Part shown: positions 32,432 through 42,839 of the stretch, in pieces | Numbering within the stretch: position 1 is the first letter of the stretch | Layout of the letters: the number at the start of each line of letters is the position of its first letter | Assembly (NCBI GenBank): GCA_947462335.1 | Contig: OX381720.1 | Span: forward strand, 60,536,233 to 60,600,232 | Direction: 5' to 3' | From: Harmothoe impar | Lineage: Eukaryota > Annelida > Polychaeta > Phyllodocida > Polynoidae | DNA: 64,000 bases | Translations under genes and position numbers: made by a program | The notes under the pieces: generated by a model | Database searches by the model: none | The model's input: the letters and a program-made list of their open reading frames with translations, nothing else | What the model was told of the DNA's origin: nothing

Positions 32432-33025
32432 TCATCTAAAATGTATCAGATACTGAAAAGCTTGGTCAGTCACAAGAAAATCATCTAAGTAGTTGACACA
32501 ACTGACAAATGGGCCTAAGCTACCTACTTTAACAACAAAGTCGGACAACAAAGTAAACAGGTAAGGTGCACAAGCCAACCCAAAGCACAAGCGAAGGTCT
32601 TCAAAATATCTGTTTCCCTGCCCCAAATCCCAGCAGAAACCCTGAAATTTTCTGTGGGAGGGGAGGACCGTGACCGAACGGTACGCGCTGTCAATATCCG
32701 TAACTGCACATGCACTGTCAATTGTAATCAACTCAACAACATCATCAAGAGACTTATAATGAAATTTCTCACAAGTTTCCCCCATGAAATTATTGATACT
32801 ATCTCCATCTGGCATAGAGCAGACAGTTATAGGCCTGAGTGACCCATCCGACTTCTCTACCCCCCCCCCGCATTGCGTGGACACATCTGGGTCTTTTATT
32901 GACCATACGCACCTTGCCCTCAACCAGCTCCTGTTTGATTTTTCTACCCATGTCCCCCTTGAACTTGGACCCCAACAATGATTGATAATTTGTACATGAA
33001 TATTTACAGACACAGCCATGGTCAA
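32432..33025 (-). pseudogene. DIRS/Ngaro-type reverse transcriptase, broken (second half)
   Basis: From about 32,865 leftwards this frame encodes recognisable reverse-transcriptase motifs in order: SDGSLRPITVCSMPDGDSIN, DIDSAYRSV (first catalytic Asp region), FEDLRLCFGLACAPYLFT and VNYLDDFL (the YxDD box). SMPDG.SIN and YLDDF are typical of DIRS/Ngaro tyrosine-recombinase retroelements. The frame ends soon after YLDDF. I find no RNase H or tyrosine recombinase further left, so the element is truncated. The preceding part of the same domain lies in another frame (32,799-33,401); the break falls at a run of ten C at about 32,860-32,869. Confidence 0.75.
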
Positions 33026-33401
33026 CTATACGAAAACCACGGTACACACCTGTCAACACCTTCATATCATCGGTACACATTCTTCCCTTGAAGTCTAACA
33101 CTTTTGCTGCGAACCTGCAGGGTCTCAGCTGGCACTCCACTCCCTCTACAATGTACAAACAGTGACAGGTACCACTAATACATGCTTGCCAAACGGGCAA
33201 CCAACCCCCCGCGACCACTTCTACGGCGGCCACAGGCCGGGTACATTTGTATCTATCAACACATCTGTCGAATACCGTAAATTCCGAAGTAATACTCACA
33301 AATTCCGGCAAACTTTCCCACAGCGAATCATGAACGCAAGCAATTTCAACCCGGGCGCCGCCATCTTGGTTTTCAAGAAGACGAATCGGCGCGACTCCCA
33401 A
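32866..33401 (-). pseudogene. DIRS/Ngaro-type reverse transcriptase, broken (first half)
   Basis: This minus-strand frame carries the region ahead of the catalytic motifs, with VLTGVYRGFRIVDHGC, NYQSLLGSKFKGDM, IKQELVEGKVRMVNKRPRCV. It then leaves the correct frame at the C run near 32,865. The part before about residue 120 is not recognisable. It belongs to the same element as the gag-like frames to the right. Confidence 0.65.
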
Positions 33402-33986
33402 TTTATTTCATTTAGTCGCCCAATTATTGTCTGATCCCATACGCGCCAAGTCTTCCCGAGAAATATTGTCGCCAGAGTGTTTGGCGACAAAATTCTCTTC
33501 GCACCACCCGTTGTACAGAGCTCCCGGATAAACCTCCACATTTTCGTCATAATTAATTTGACCATGTACCACAGAACCTGAATCGCGCGGCTCGTCAACC
33601 CGGCTCGACGCGATTCTCACAAATTCACTATTTACCGTACAATTTTCGCCAGAAATTCCACAACCTCATTCAGCCTGACAAATAATGTCGCCAGGCTTAC
33701 TGGCGACATTATCCCCCTTACAACAACCATCGTTCGAGCCTACGGGCGAATTACTAACATTTCCAATACATTTTTCATCGTCAAGTACACAGAATTCAGA
33801 ATCGCGCCGCGGGTCTCGTAAAACATGGCGGCCCCCATCAAAATCAACAAAGTTAGCACACGCTGTTACTGGTGTGAAAAACAAACAATCTTCACATACA
33901 CAAGGGCTAATCCGGTCAACAACACACGTACACGGATCAATTTCACAGTCTATAATCCGGCTTACGTCTTTGTTAGCCTTGGGAAG

Positions 33987-34829
33987 TCACGCTGAGCCGC
34001 CCTGGTCGCCGTTCCTGTCACCACCCCGTCGATAATTGGGGCACTTCAGCATACCATGGGCATTGGATCCACAAGTGCAGCTATGTCTATACCTACAACC
34101 ATCACATCTATGTCCTTGGGCGTGATCAAAGCAAATCCCTCTCTCTGATGCAATCCTCCTCCACCCTGTCAGGGGCTGACGTCTCCCTGACCCTGACCCC
34201 TGGTTGTATCCCTGATTCCGGCCTCCTCGAGGGTTGGGACCCTTGCTCGACTGGTACCTGTGTGCCTTTGTACCACTGGTACCCAAATACATATTGGATA
34301 CATGAGTGTCACCCCCCACAAAGGCCTTGCATCCAAATTCTCTGGCCCTATCACGCATCTCATAATCGTACTCGACGAGGGCCTCGGTGGCATATATCCC
34401 CGTAGATGCCATCCAAGAAATATACGAGATGTGCTGGAGAAGGCCTGTGACATTAAACCCCCTCATGGATAAGTCCTCCATCAATCTGGTTAAAAGATAG
34501 ATCAGTTTTTCAGGGTTATCCACCTGAAGTGGGCGCCTCCTTTCAGCGGCGGGTAAAAATCTGCGCAGATCGAACTTACTCAGACTTTGAATGGGTCTCC
34601 CACCCAGATTGTCGATTCCAGCGTCGATTTCAGCACCGTCCATGACTGCAGGGTCGATTCCCTCATCACCAGGCTCCTCCAGGTCCGGGACCCTGGTTGG
34701 AGGCACCTCGGGCTGGGCCCCAGGGTGAGGGGTCCTGAAGTTGAAAGGGCGCCGGCCAGGGTGGGCGCCATCTTGTTTCTCGGGCATACGAGCCATCATC
34801 TGGGCCATCATGCCCTCCATCTTAGACAT
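33987..34829 (-). pseudogene. DIRS/Ngaro-type gag-like protein, main part
   Basis: A 280-codon minus-strand frame. It starts with a Met-rich helix (MSKMEGMMAQMMARM), then a Pro/acidic linker, then a helical region around SKFDLRRFLPAAERRRPLQV. It ends with an Arg/Gly-rich stretch and a Cys/His cluster (GICFDHAQGHRCDGCRYRH, then CTCGSNAHGMLKC). The last cluster resembles the RGxC..G..C.Y.H..C.CG..H....C zinc-binding pattern of gag-like proteins of DIRS/Ngaro elements, which bind the element RNA. The frame is open and longer than typical debris. It is joined in another frame to 34,838-35,110 by what looks like a single-base shift near 34,850. Confidence 0.65.
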
Positions 34830-34837
34830 CCTTGCGT

Positions 34838-35110
34838 TCAGATCAAGACTGCGGATAAGTCCTCCAGTTCGTGCAAAGATTGATCTAGATCAGTCTTGGT
34901 AGTATCCTTCGTGTTCTTAGGCTTAGAGCCTCCTGAAGCACCTCCTGTAGCCGCCGGTGGAGTCTCCTTTTCCTTCTCCTTTTCCCGGTCGTCTATTTCA
35001 CTTTTCCTCCTCTCCCTTTGCTCTCTGTAATCACGATCGTCTTTACAGTACGGACAATCTGATCTGCGTCCGTCAAACTCTTCTTTACAGCCTTCACAAA
35101 ACTTAGGCAT
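34838..35110 (-). pseudogene. DIRS/Ngaro-type first frame with CxxC motifs
   Basis: The ATG at 35,110 (minus) begins MPKFCEGCKEEF ... DCPYCKDD, two CxxC pairs that could bind one zinc ion. A charged Arg/Glu/Lys helix and a Gly/Ser/Thr linker follow. It stops at 34,838, while the neighbouring frame continues with the gag-like protein. To the right, 35,120-35,290 has no frame and 35,300-35,380 is an AT tract. Confidence 0.55.
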
Positions 35111-35299
35111 ATTGACGGATAAATGACGCACAGAGCACTGGAGAAAAATTTGAACCTTAACCAACGGCTAACTACCACAGACTGACCGAGCGGTGGGCGG
35201 ATATGACAGGTGGAGCCAGCTTGGGGCGCCCCCTGGGTCACATACACAGAACTACCATTTGCCGCTGCTCCCAAATATATTAATGTTATCCGGTCAGAT

Positions 35300-35382
35300 A
35301 TCATACATATATATATCTATATATATATAATTATATATATATAATTATATCTATATGTATATATATATATATATATATCCCT
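35300..35382. repeat. (TA)n-rich tract
   Basis: tatatatatctatatatata and variants over about 80 bp. Confidence 0.85.
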
Positions 35383-35635
35383 CTACACATTTTCCATATA
35401 TTGAAGGGGGCAGAGTAGTATACCCCTGTCCCCCCGGCCCTGGTGAGGGCCCTCAGTATGCTTCAGGTGACTGGGAGACTTTCATTGACCTTATAAGCCG
35501 GGCGCCAGGAGGACCAGGCTGTTCGCGCCTTTATCTTCCATTGTTTCCCGATCCATTCATTTGTCGTCTGCTTCCGTTAGCGCGGGAAGAAAAAGGCGGG
35601 AAACCCACGTGCGTCTCTAGCAGGGCAGTGAGGGG

Positions 35636-35870
35636 TTAGCCCTGTGAGGACAGCATGATACCCTAAAGTGCATCTTCACTTGTTGGCATGATGCAGCGAC
35701 AGGCACCACTGCATTGGTGCATCATGCCGATCCTTCAGGAGTGTATCAACCCGATGTATAGGGTCAGCATGATACATGAATTCAGCCCTGGCGAGTCAGT
35801 CACCAGGGCTGCATTCATGCATCATGCCGACGAAAGGGCATGGTGCATTAAAGCATTATGTGGCCCTTAA
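35636..35870. mobile_element. MITE family B, copy 8
   Basis: gttagccctgtgaggacagc at the left and ttatgtggcccttaa at the right. It abuts copy 9, and the two share one TTAA at 35,867-35,870. Confidence 0.75.
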
Positions 35871-36123
35871 CCCTTTAAGGACAGCATGTCACCTAAATAT
35901 GACATTTGTCTTCATGATATATGCATGAATGCAACCCTGTCGAGTAACTCGCCGGTGCTACATTGGTGCATCATACTGACCCTTCAAGAGTGGCTCAACC
36001 CTGTAGGATCGGCATTGTACTTGAATACAACACTGGGGGGTTTCTCCCCAGGGCTGCACTCATGCATTATAATGATTAAAGGCCACATATCACTAAAGCA
36101 CTCTGCGGCCCACACAGGGTAAG
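35867..36123. mobile_element. MITE family B, copy 9
   Basis: TTAACCCTTTAAGGACAGCA at the left, cgagtaactcgccgg hairpin near 35,941, and right end ctgcggcccacacagggtaa. Confidence 0.8.
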
Positions 36124-36337
36124 AGCACCCATTGTACCTCACAGGGAGCCTCAGAGTCGGCAGGCTATGGAGAGAGGAGGGGGGGGGCTCACAGACGCAG
36201 GGTACTGAATGACAAACAGACCTGACGACCAACTTTTGCCGCCAAGACCCGAGTCATCCATCTTTGTAGGTGACGGGGGCTTATCGCGCCTAACGGTACC
36301 GGCACCAAGTACCAACCGCCATCGCCAGGAGGCCGCC

Positions 36338-36820
36338 TGTCTGCCTGTCTGCCTGCCTGCCTGCGGCTGTCTGCCTGCCCGTCTGCCTGTCTGCCTGTCT
36401 GCCTGTCTGCCTGTCTGCCTGTCTGTCTGTCTGCCTGTCTGCCTCTGCCTGCCTGCCTGCCTGCCTGTCTGCCTGCCTGCCTGTCTGCCTCTGCCTGCCT
36501 GCCTGTCTGCCTGCCTGCCTGTCTGCCTCTGCCTGTCTGCCTGCCTGTCTGCCTGCCTGCCTGTCTGTCTGCCTGCCTGCCTGCCTACTTGTCTGCCTGT
36601 CTGCCTGCCTGCCTGTCTGCCTCTGCCTGCCTGCCTGCCTGTCTGCCTCTGTCTGCCTCCCTACTTGTCTGCCTGTCTGCCTGTCTGCCTGCCTACCTGT
36701 TTGCCTGCCTGTCTGTCTGCCTGCCTGCCTGCCTGTCTGTCTGTCTTCCTGCCTGCCTGTCTGCCTGTCTGCCTGTCTGCCTGTCTGCCTGCATACCTGC
36801 ATACCTGCTTCTCTGATTTT
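36338..36820. repeat. TGCC/TGTC microsatellite
   Basis: About 480 bp of ctgcctgtctgcctgcctgt-type tetramers. The 36,830-37,320 region after it is unique sequence with no recognised gene. Confidence 0.95.
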
Positions 36821-37324
36821 TAAGTTTATAAATGTAACAGTATATTGGCCGAACAGGAAAGGGTCCCTTGAATTCCGAGAAAAGCGTGGCTGTTAATTGA
36901 CTGAAGAATCGTTCAGAGACAGTCATATCTTGGATTTAGTAGGCTGCTGTTTTGGGTTTAGGCACCGACCTTCAGAGCTATATGGTAACCAACCCTGTGG
37001 TGGCTGGCAGACGTCACCTCGCCATGCAAGCAGCCATGTTTCCATGTACTACTTAGAGCTGGAACACAGCTACAAGTTGGTACTGTACTGTGCTAAAGAC
37101 AGCTTTCCCCTGTGTATATTGCTGTGATTTGTGCTTCGGATGGTGCATACCTGGGCTTCAAGTTTCTTGGATTCATGTCTTGGAATATCCTGATCATCAC
37201 TTGACTGTATTTGAGATGTGTTGGCTATAGGTAACAGATTATTTGTTGAATAAAAATATCAAAACTTAAACTCCTTGTATAAAACACCTGGCAGCATGGA
37301 CAGTGTTAGAGACAGTGCATCATC

Positions 37325-37640
37325 CGTCTTTGCGAAAACATGCAGGACAGTGGCAATGTCCTTTTAAAATGCTACCGGTCCAGCAGATTGACAAGTGTAG
37401 CAGGACCGAATGTCCAGTCACATATTTGACTTTTCTTCACTCAAATAACTTAGTTGGGTTTCTAAACCTTAAATATGTTTGTCAAAATTCTGAGTAAAAC
37501 TATGTATTTCTTCTGATTTAGCCATAGATGGTTACAAATTGAAAAGAAAATGGACAAAACTATTTTGTACATGAAATGCATGAATTATCAGATATATGGC
37601 TGTGTGGTCCCTCAAAGATGTAGCCGGTCCTGCAACATTG
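37325..37640. mobile_element. MITE family P, copy 2
   Basis: cgtctttgcgaaaacatgca then ggacagtggcaatgtcc, ctaccggtccagcagatt, aggaccgaatgtccagt and finally agccggtcctgcaacattg. This is the 31.6-kb element read backwards. The right terminal repeat is lost. Confidence 0.75.
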
Positions 37641-37660
37641 ACTGCATCATGCCCCCCTCC

Positions 37661-37705
37661 GGTAACCAAGGTAAGAGCTGCCCACCTGTGGTAACCATGG
37701 TAACC
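37661..37705. promoter_or_regulatory. RFX X-box-like motifs
   Basis: GTAACCATGGTAAC at 37,691-37,704 fits the X-box consensus GTNRCC(N0-3)RGYAAC at every position. GTAACCAAGGTAAG at 37,662-37,675 misses one. RFX factors bind such sites, often at ciliary genes (established). No gene start is recognised nearby, and 37,706-38,440 shows only unique AT-rich sequence. Confidence 0.4.
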
Positions 37706-38445
37706 TGGTGACGCCGCCCCCTGACCTGCAGGTCACGGCATGGCCGGCAGGCCCCACACACAAACTAACCCAATTGTGGCACTCAACCGTTTTGGGGCGG
37801 TTCGGCTGAATTTCAGGATTCGGCCTGTTTGTTGGGTCAATTAATGCATTCAGTGAATTCAATTCCTCTAGATGTTATTTTGAAATTGATTCATACGTAT
37901 GTATTGATAACTTTAAAATATTGTGTGGACCTTATGAATCTAGCTCCTAACTGTTGCAGTTAAAATGAAAAGTATTGAACTGAATTAAATTGATTGTTGT
38001 TTTGTGACACAGAAAACCAGGCCGTGCATTTAGGTAAATATAATATGCCTAAAGGAAGAAATTAAGCATATTTCATTTTTTTTAAAGGTTTTGAGTATGT
38101 CTTTATTTGCCAAATAACAGGTTAAAAACAGGTTAAAAACATGTTATGACAAATAAAATGAAGAATCCTTGTCAATTTTCACAATCAAAATCACATTACA
38201 AGCACATAGTGGATGGGATAAAGATGTAAATATTTATAGGTGAGATAAAGAGGAAAGTACAATTCAATGTATAAAACAGTAAATGCCATTTAAATGCCAT
38301 TATGATCTTTCCGGGACATATCACTGAGCTTAAAGCTGCTTCCTTTGAGGTATCTTAAATTTACTTGCATGCCAATGTTCATGCAGTGATAGTAGTTCTG
38401 AAGAAAACTCTACGAGACTTGTTTGATCACAAAAGGCGACAGTTA

Positions 38446-38763
38446 GGGAGTGGTCATTTTTTAACAACAGGGGGGGGTCGGTTGATTTCCGCGCGAGCGT
38501 GTCGAAATTTTTTTGGTCCCCCCCACGAGAGGGGTCGAAATCTTTTTGGTCCCCCCCTCCAGCAGGTTGAAATTGAGCGCGGCCGAACCCTTTGAGCTAT
38601 AGTAATGTGCGGGCTTTTCCGCTAAAAGGGGGTGTAATTTTTTTGGTCCCCCCCTCAAGAGGGGTCCAAATTTTTTTGGTCCCCCCCCTTCAAGGGGTCC
38701 AAATTCTTTTGGTCCCCCCCCAAATCCACCAACCCCCCCTGTTGTTAAAAAATGACCACTCCC
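38446..38763. mobile_element. Family I element with terminal inverted repeats
   Basis: gggagtggtcattttttaac then aacagggggggtcggttg at the left is mirrored by ccaaccccccctgttgtt and aaaaaatgaccactccc at the right. The inside contains four or five copies of gaggggtccaaatttttttgg-like words. It is non-coding. Confidence 0.75.
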
Positions 38764-39544
38764 TTAGAGTGAGGTTGTGTCATGGAGGAACAACCCCGAG
38801 TGGCACCAGAAATGCAGCTACTTAGAATCTACTCCGTCTCGGCGTATTTAACCAGATTCACCCTGGTACCCAGACACAGTCAAGCTGAAACATTACTAAC
38901 TAGTGTCAGCTGCTGCTTGTGCTGCTCGTGCAGCGGCTATTTGTAAACTAATTAATACGACTTCCTCATTAAATTTGTCATCTACAACTGTTTCAATCTT
39001 AAGGCTTTTTTTTTGAGTTTATTCTTTTTTCAAATTTGGTCCCACCTCAAAAGAGGAATAGGACTCTGTAACAATGTAGCTCTCTTGATCAATTAACAGC
39101 CCCATTTTTCTTAGATGTCATCTGACAGCTTCTTGCTAGGCCAGGATATTGTTAAATAAACTACTTGGAAAGCTAATTACAGTTTTCTGGGCTTGAAATA
39201 TGAGTATCTTGACTGTAACAGCAGCCTTTTTACCGTATAGTCCTTCAACGGACTCTTGCTGGCCAGACTTTCAAGCAAGTTTGCCAAAGTCCAGCCTGTT
39301 ATTGAATGTCCAGCCTAGCCTGACCCTCAGTAGAATGGTCCTTGACCCATATATTATAGTCCAGCAGTGCCTGACCCTTGTATGAGAGTAGTATTGGCGA
39401 CATTGGCTGACTCTGATATTTACCTGTGTGTACGGGGGGAGGAGAGGGTTCACAGCCACAGCTCTCTTAAGGCAAAGCTTGCGCTTATAGAGCACTACTA
39501 GTGGGGGTTTGGATGAGGAGTCTATGGCGTTTGTCTTAAAAAAA

Positions 39545-39705
39545 AATAGCCATGGCACATGTCGATGTCGCTTAATTATGCTCATATCTCATGTCGATTT
39601 TAAGAATTGCTCATGTCACCTGTCACTATGTTTTTCAAGCTTCATGTCAAATGTCACTAGGCCTCATGTCGAATGTCGATTCTAAGAAACAGACATGTCG
39701 CCATC
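39545..39705. repeat. Repeat rich in CATGTCGATTTTAAG words, second copy
   Basis: Shares ctcatgtcgattttaagaat and gtcactag-type words with 20,500-20,762. The 38,764-39,540 region before it has no recognisable feature. Confidence 0.5.
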
Positions 39706-39725
39706 TCGAATTTAGTGGTCCACAC

Positions 39726-40050
39726 CGCCGCTGCTGCTGCTGCTGCTGCTGCTGCTGATTTGCTGTTGCTGCTGCTGTTGGTGCTGCTGCTGTGCTGCTC
39801 GTGCAGCTGCTGCAGCTGCTGACAGCTGCTGCTGCTTGTGCTGCTCGTGCAGCTGCTGCAGTTGCGGACGATGTCACGGATGCTGTTGACAGATGCTGCT
39901 GCTTGTGCTGCTCGTGCAGCTGCTGCTGCTGCTGACGATGTCACGGATGCTGTTGACAGATGCTGCTGCTTGTGCTGCTCGTGCAGCTGCTGCTGCTGCT
40001 GACGATGTCACGGATGCTGCTGACAGATGCTGCTGCTTGTGCTGCACTAG
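39726..40050. repeat. CTG/CAG-rich repeat downstream of the 262-codon gene
   Basis: Runs of ctgctg are arranged in a longer unit of about 67 bp (gatgctgctgcttgtgctgc, tcgtgcagctgctgctg, acgatgtcacggatgctgtt) repeated three to four times. Relative to the gene at 40,107-40,895 this lies 60-380 bp past the stop codon and reads as CAG on the sense strand, so it may fall in the 3' UTR. Confidence 0.8.
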
Positions 40051-40106
40051 ACTGAGTAGCTGCTATTACTAATGCTACTAATACTAGTATGAGAAAATAC
40101 ATTTAG

Positions 40107-40895
40107 TCAGTTGATTAAATCAAGGAGGTTTTCTGACTTCAGTGGATCGTTTAGCCATCGGCCACGGGCAAAACTTGAAACCATTTTATACATGGGACAA
40201 TTGGCAGAGTCGAAACATGTTGGTACGATGGGATCGATCATGTTCATCATCAGTTCAGGCAAAGGAAGTGTGTCGACAGCACGCGAAAACTTCATGTCTG
40301 GATGTTTCAACACAAGGTCTTTTATCACACTCACACAGCTGCTTTGAAGAGTGAATCCTTGACCAAACTTGAGCTTTTCCAACACAGCTTTGGCCTCTTT
40401 CTGTGCAGTAAGGGATCTCTCTTTTGGGTTCATCTCAGTGCTGTCTAGCATGTCCTCAAAGTCTTTAACATAATGTTCCAACGGGCTACAAATGATGTAC
40501 TCCAGATCATCGTCCGTATATGTCGTCTCCTCGCACCATATTGTGTCTTCTCCTGTTTCGAATTCCGTCATTTTCTGAACAATCTCCTCGTGAGTGCCTT
40601 GCATATATCGAAGCTCCTTCAAAGACCTGATAACTTCTATGGCGAAGACTGAACAAATACCTGAAGGAATTTCACCACAGTCAGGCCAAGTATACGGAGC
40701 TAAGAAAAATAGCTCCAACAAAATATTCTCCCTCTGTCCAAATGAAACTACTTCCGTTCCGATGAAGTTGAAGCATGCTTCTATCCATTGCTCCTTGGTG
40801 ACGTCCTTCCAATGTTTCTTTACCTCACACGCATCATAGGGCACTGTTTCTCTTCCTGCTTCAAGTGGAAGTTGCTTTTTCTTTCTTGGACTCAT
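40107..40895 (-). CDS. Unknown 262-residue protein, intact frame
   Basis: An uninterrupted minus-strand frame with ATG in acceptable context (tccaaATGAG). It starts with a basic MSPRKKKQ and runs through mixed, non-repetitive, mostly helical sequence to LLDLIN and stop. Visible stretches include WKDVTKEQWIEACFNFIGTE, LLELFFLAPYTWPDC and EAKAVLEKLKFGQGF. There is no signal peptide, membrane segment or transposase/RT motif. I do not recognise the family. The layout faintly recalls the ciliary protein CABCOCO1 (C10orf107), a guess not to be relied on. Upstream, tctgctattttcag on the minus strand (plus 40,948-40,961) is a good splice acceptor, so the coding exon may begin near 40,947 with a 5' UTR exon further right. 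A CAG-rich repeat lies past the stop. Confidence 0.75.
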   Translation of the reverse strand: MSPRKKKQLPLEAGRETVPYDACEVKKHWKDVTKEQWIEACFNFIGTEVVSFGQRENILLELFFLAPYTWPDCGEIPSGICSVFAIEVIRSLKELRYMQGTHEEIVQKMTEFETGEDTIWCEETTYTDDDLEYIICSPLEHYVKDFEDMLDSTEMNPKERSLTAQKEAKAVLEKLKFGQGFTLQSSCVSVIKDLVLKHPDMKFSRAVDTLPLPELMMNMIDPIVPTCFDSANCPMYKMVSSFARGRWLNDPLKSENLLDLIN

Positions 40896-41878
40896 TTGGA
40901 GAGAGTTTCGATGCTCTGTAGCGTCAACACTTCGATAAGAAAAGTAGCTGAAAATAGCAGAACTAATTCATAACATTCTGAGCGAGCGTAGAGTGGACGA
41001 TGCTACGATGATGAAGGGCGGGTCGAGAAAGTGTGATGGGTGAGAGCGTCGTTTCACTCCTTATGTACCCTGTCCTAGATAATCCTCTTAAACGGCTGAA
41101 AAGACTCTCTCAGTACAGAGTCTCTACTCAATTAAGAGATCTGTTAAGTAAGTTTTCACATGCTACCTGACTACTGCAGGTGGGTTTAGACTTAAGCAGC
41201 TTAGTGCACACACGTGTCTGTTAGAAAGCTACCTGCACACCTGCCTTCCTTTTTCACTAGTATTTACCCCCTGCCGACTTATAAGGCGCCTATACACGTG
41301 TCAGCCTCCTTATATACGCCTTCTTGCTTCTAGAGCTAAGCTACTTACCGTCGTTTTCAGCTGCCGCAGGCTGACTGGCAGCTATTTAAAAGAGAATACC
41401 CGTTACCTGTATAACGGATCAGGGGGTTATGAGATTAGAGTGTGTATACAAAAAAAGCTACAGGGGTCGTGAAGCAAGCGAGAGTGTGTCTGTCTGTGAG
41501 GTAGAGACGAGTACATGTGGTAAGCGACTTAAGTGTAAAACAAAAGCACCTCCTCTTGCCGTGGTGAGTGGAGCGGACGGCGGCTGGCTAGTTGAATAAG
41601 CTTCAGCTTAGAAGATAATCCGTCCACGGGCTGGCGCGTCACACCTGTCGTTAATCACCTCCTGTAGTCTTTGTAAACACAGTTGACCTGGCTTTATCTC
41701 TTCACCAGCTATAATCCCATATACATGTAGCGCACGTTACACTTGTTATCCCTCTTTTCATGCTGATGGATTAGGGGTGGAAGGGTCCAGGTGAAAAGCA
41801 ATTTGATTCCTCTCTGGAAGAGGGTGGGGCTCTAGGTGAAAACAAGCTTAGAACATCCGGATTAGCCGCTCTCTCAGC

Positions 41879-41887
41879 TATATAAAG
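41879..41887 (+). promoter_or_regulatory. TATA box TATATAAAG
   Basis: A consensus TATA box, followed about 30 bp later by gtacttcacctctgccc, a pyrimidine-rich stretch suited to a start site. About 130 bp downstream is aaaaATGG|GTGAGTAG (42,038-42,049), an ATG directly next to a strong donor. The region 40,960-41,870, between this and the minus-strand gene, holds no repeat I recognise and would be the shared upstream region of two divergent genes. Confidence 0.4.
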
Positions 41888-42557
41888 AGCCTCAATTTTT
41901 CTTGGAACAGTACTTCACCTCTGCCCACTTCGTCTTGTTGTACACTATCAGTCACGAGGCAGACGCTCGAAGTAGCAGATCTTTGCAGTATGGTTTATAC
42001 AGGGGTTACCTGCTAATAGGAGTTTGTCTAAAAAAAAATGGGTGAGTAGATCGCTTTTTTCTAAAAAAACACTTAGAACTCGGGTATGAATATGTAGCAC
42101 TGTAAATAGTTAGTGTGAGTACACAGTAGAATCTACGGTACTATAGTCTTAACTGTCTAAAGACTGTGGAGCGCGTTAATGTGCGGTCTCCTTACTAATT
42201 TCACTTGACCAGGCTGGCAGGGTCAACTAGTCTAGGTAATTGCAACCACAAGGGTGGCTACTCAAGATCCAAGTAGACCTACTACTACGAGATTGTCTTT
42301 TGACCACTCTGCCGCCTGGTGATTACATGCTCTAGTCTAGCTCGCCATACCCTAGTATAGTTCTCCGCTCTTTTGGTCAGATGGCGCCACAATAGGATTT
42401 TTGTACATTTCTACGATACTCGCGAACATTTTAAACGCATAATGAACTATATAAGCAACAAAGCACACTTCTAATATATTGAATATAAAAAACATGTCAA
42501 TGTTGTGTATTTCTGATAGAATGAGGCAGTTTCTTTAAAATATCAACTAAACTATAG

Positions 42558-42719
42558 CGAGATGAAAAACTTGCCGAAATGGTGTTGGATTTATCCAAAG
42601 TCGTGCAATGTCTATTGGAGAGAAGTCGTCCGGGGTGTGGTGGTGCGAGTGACGGCGGCGTGAGACTTTGCGGCCTGTTGGGTTGTTGCAAATCCAAGAA
42701 GCGAGCTAAAAAAGCATAA
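42558..42719 (+). CDS. Candidate short last exon, basic Cys-containing C-terminus
   Basis: After ctttaaaatatcaactaaac tatag (AG 42,556-42,557, with a branch-site-like tcaactaaac) the frame is open from 42,558 to TAA at 42,717. It reads DEKLAEMVLDLSKVVQCLLE and ends LCGLLGCCKSKKRAKKA. The ATG at 42,579 (gaaATGG) is in good context and gives 46 residues. Two AATAAA signals follow at 42,748 and 42,755. The donor at 42,042 (after ATGG) would not join in frame directly. Either an exon is missing, or the first exon is non-coding and translation starts at 42,579. The amino-acid pattern looks natural, but nothing confirms expression. Confidence 0.35.
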   Translation, partial: RDEKLAEMVLDLSKVVQCLLERSRPGCGGASDGGVRLCGLLGCCKSKKRAKKA

Positions 42720-42747
42720 ACTTGTGTGTTTTTTTTATTGAAATGAA

Positions 42748-42760
42748 AATAAAGAATAAA
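42748..42760 (+). terminator. Two AATAAA poly(A) signals
   Basis: AATAAA occurs at 42,748-42,753 and 42,755-42,760, about 30 bases after the stop of the candidate exon at 42,558-42,719. Confidence 0.4.
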
Positions 42761-42839
42761 ATGAAAAAAAAAGAAATTATTGTGTTGTGTTTTTATTTCT
42801 ATATATAAGTTACATAACTTTTTTGTTTGTTTGTTTACA

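Noticed and set aside
32524..34883. Plus-strand frames across the DIRS/Ngaro element
   Set aside because: They are antisense shadows. The RT and zinc-binding motifs are on the minus strand.
36209..36823. 204-codon Cys/Leu-rich frame
   Set aside because: It is a translation of the TGCC/TGTC microsatellite.
39647..39944. Poly-Ala/poly-Ser frames on the minus strand
   Set aside because: They come from the CAG/CTG repeat and continue into unrelated sequence.
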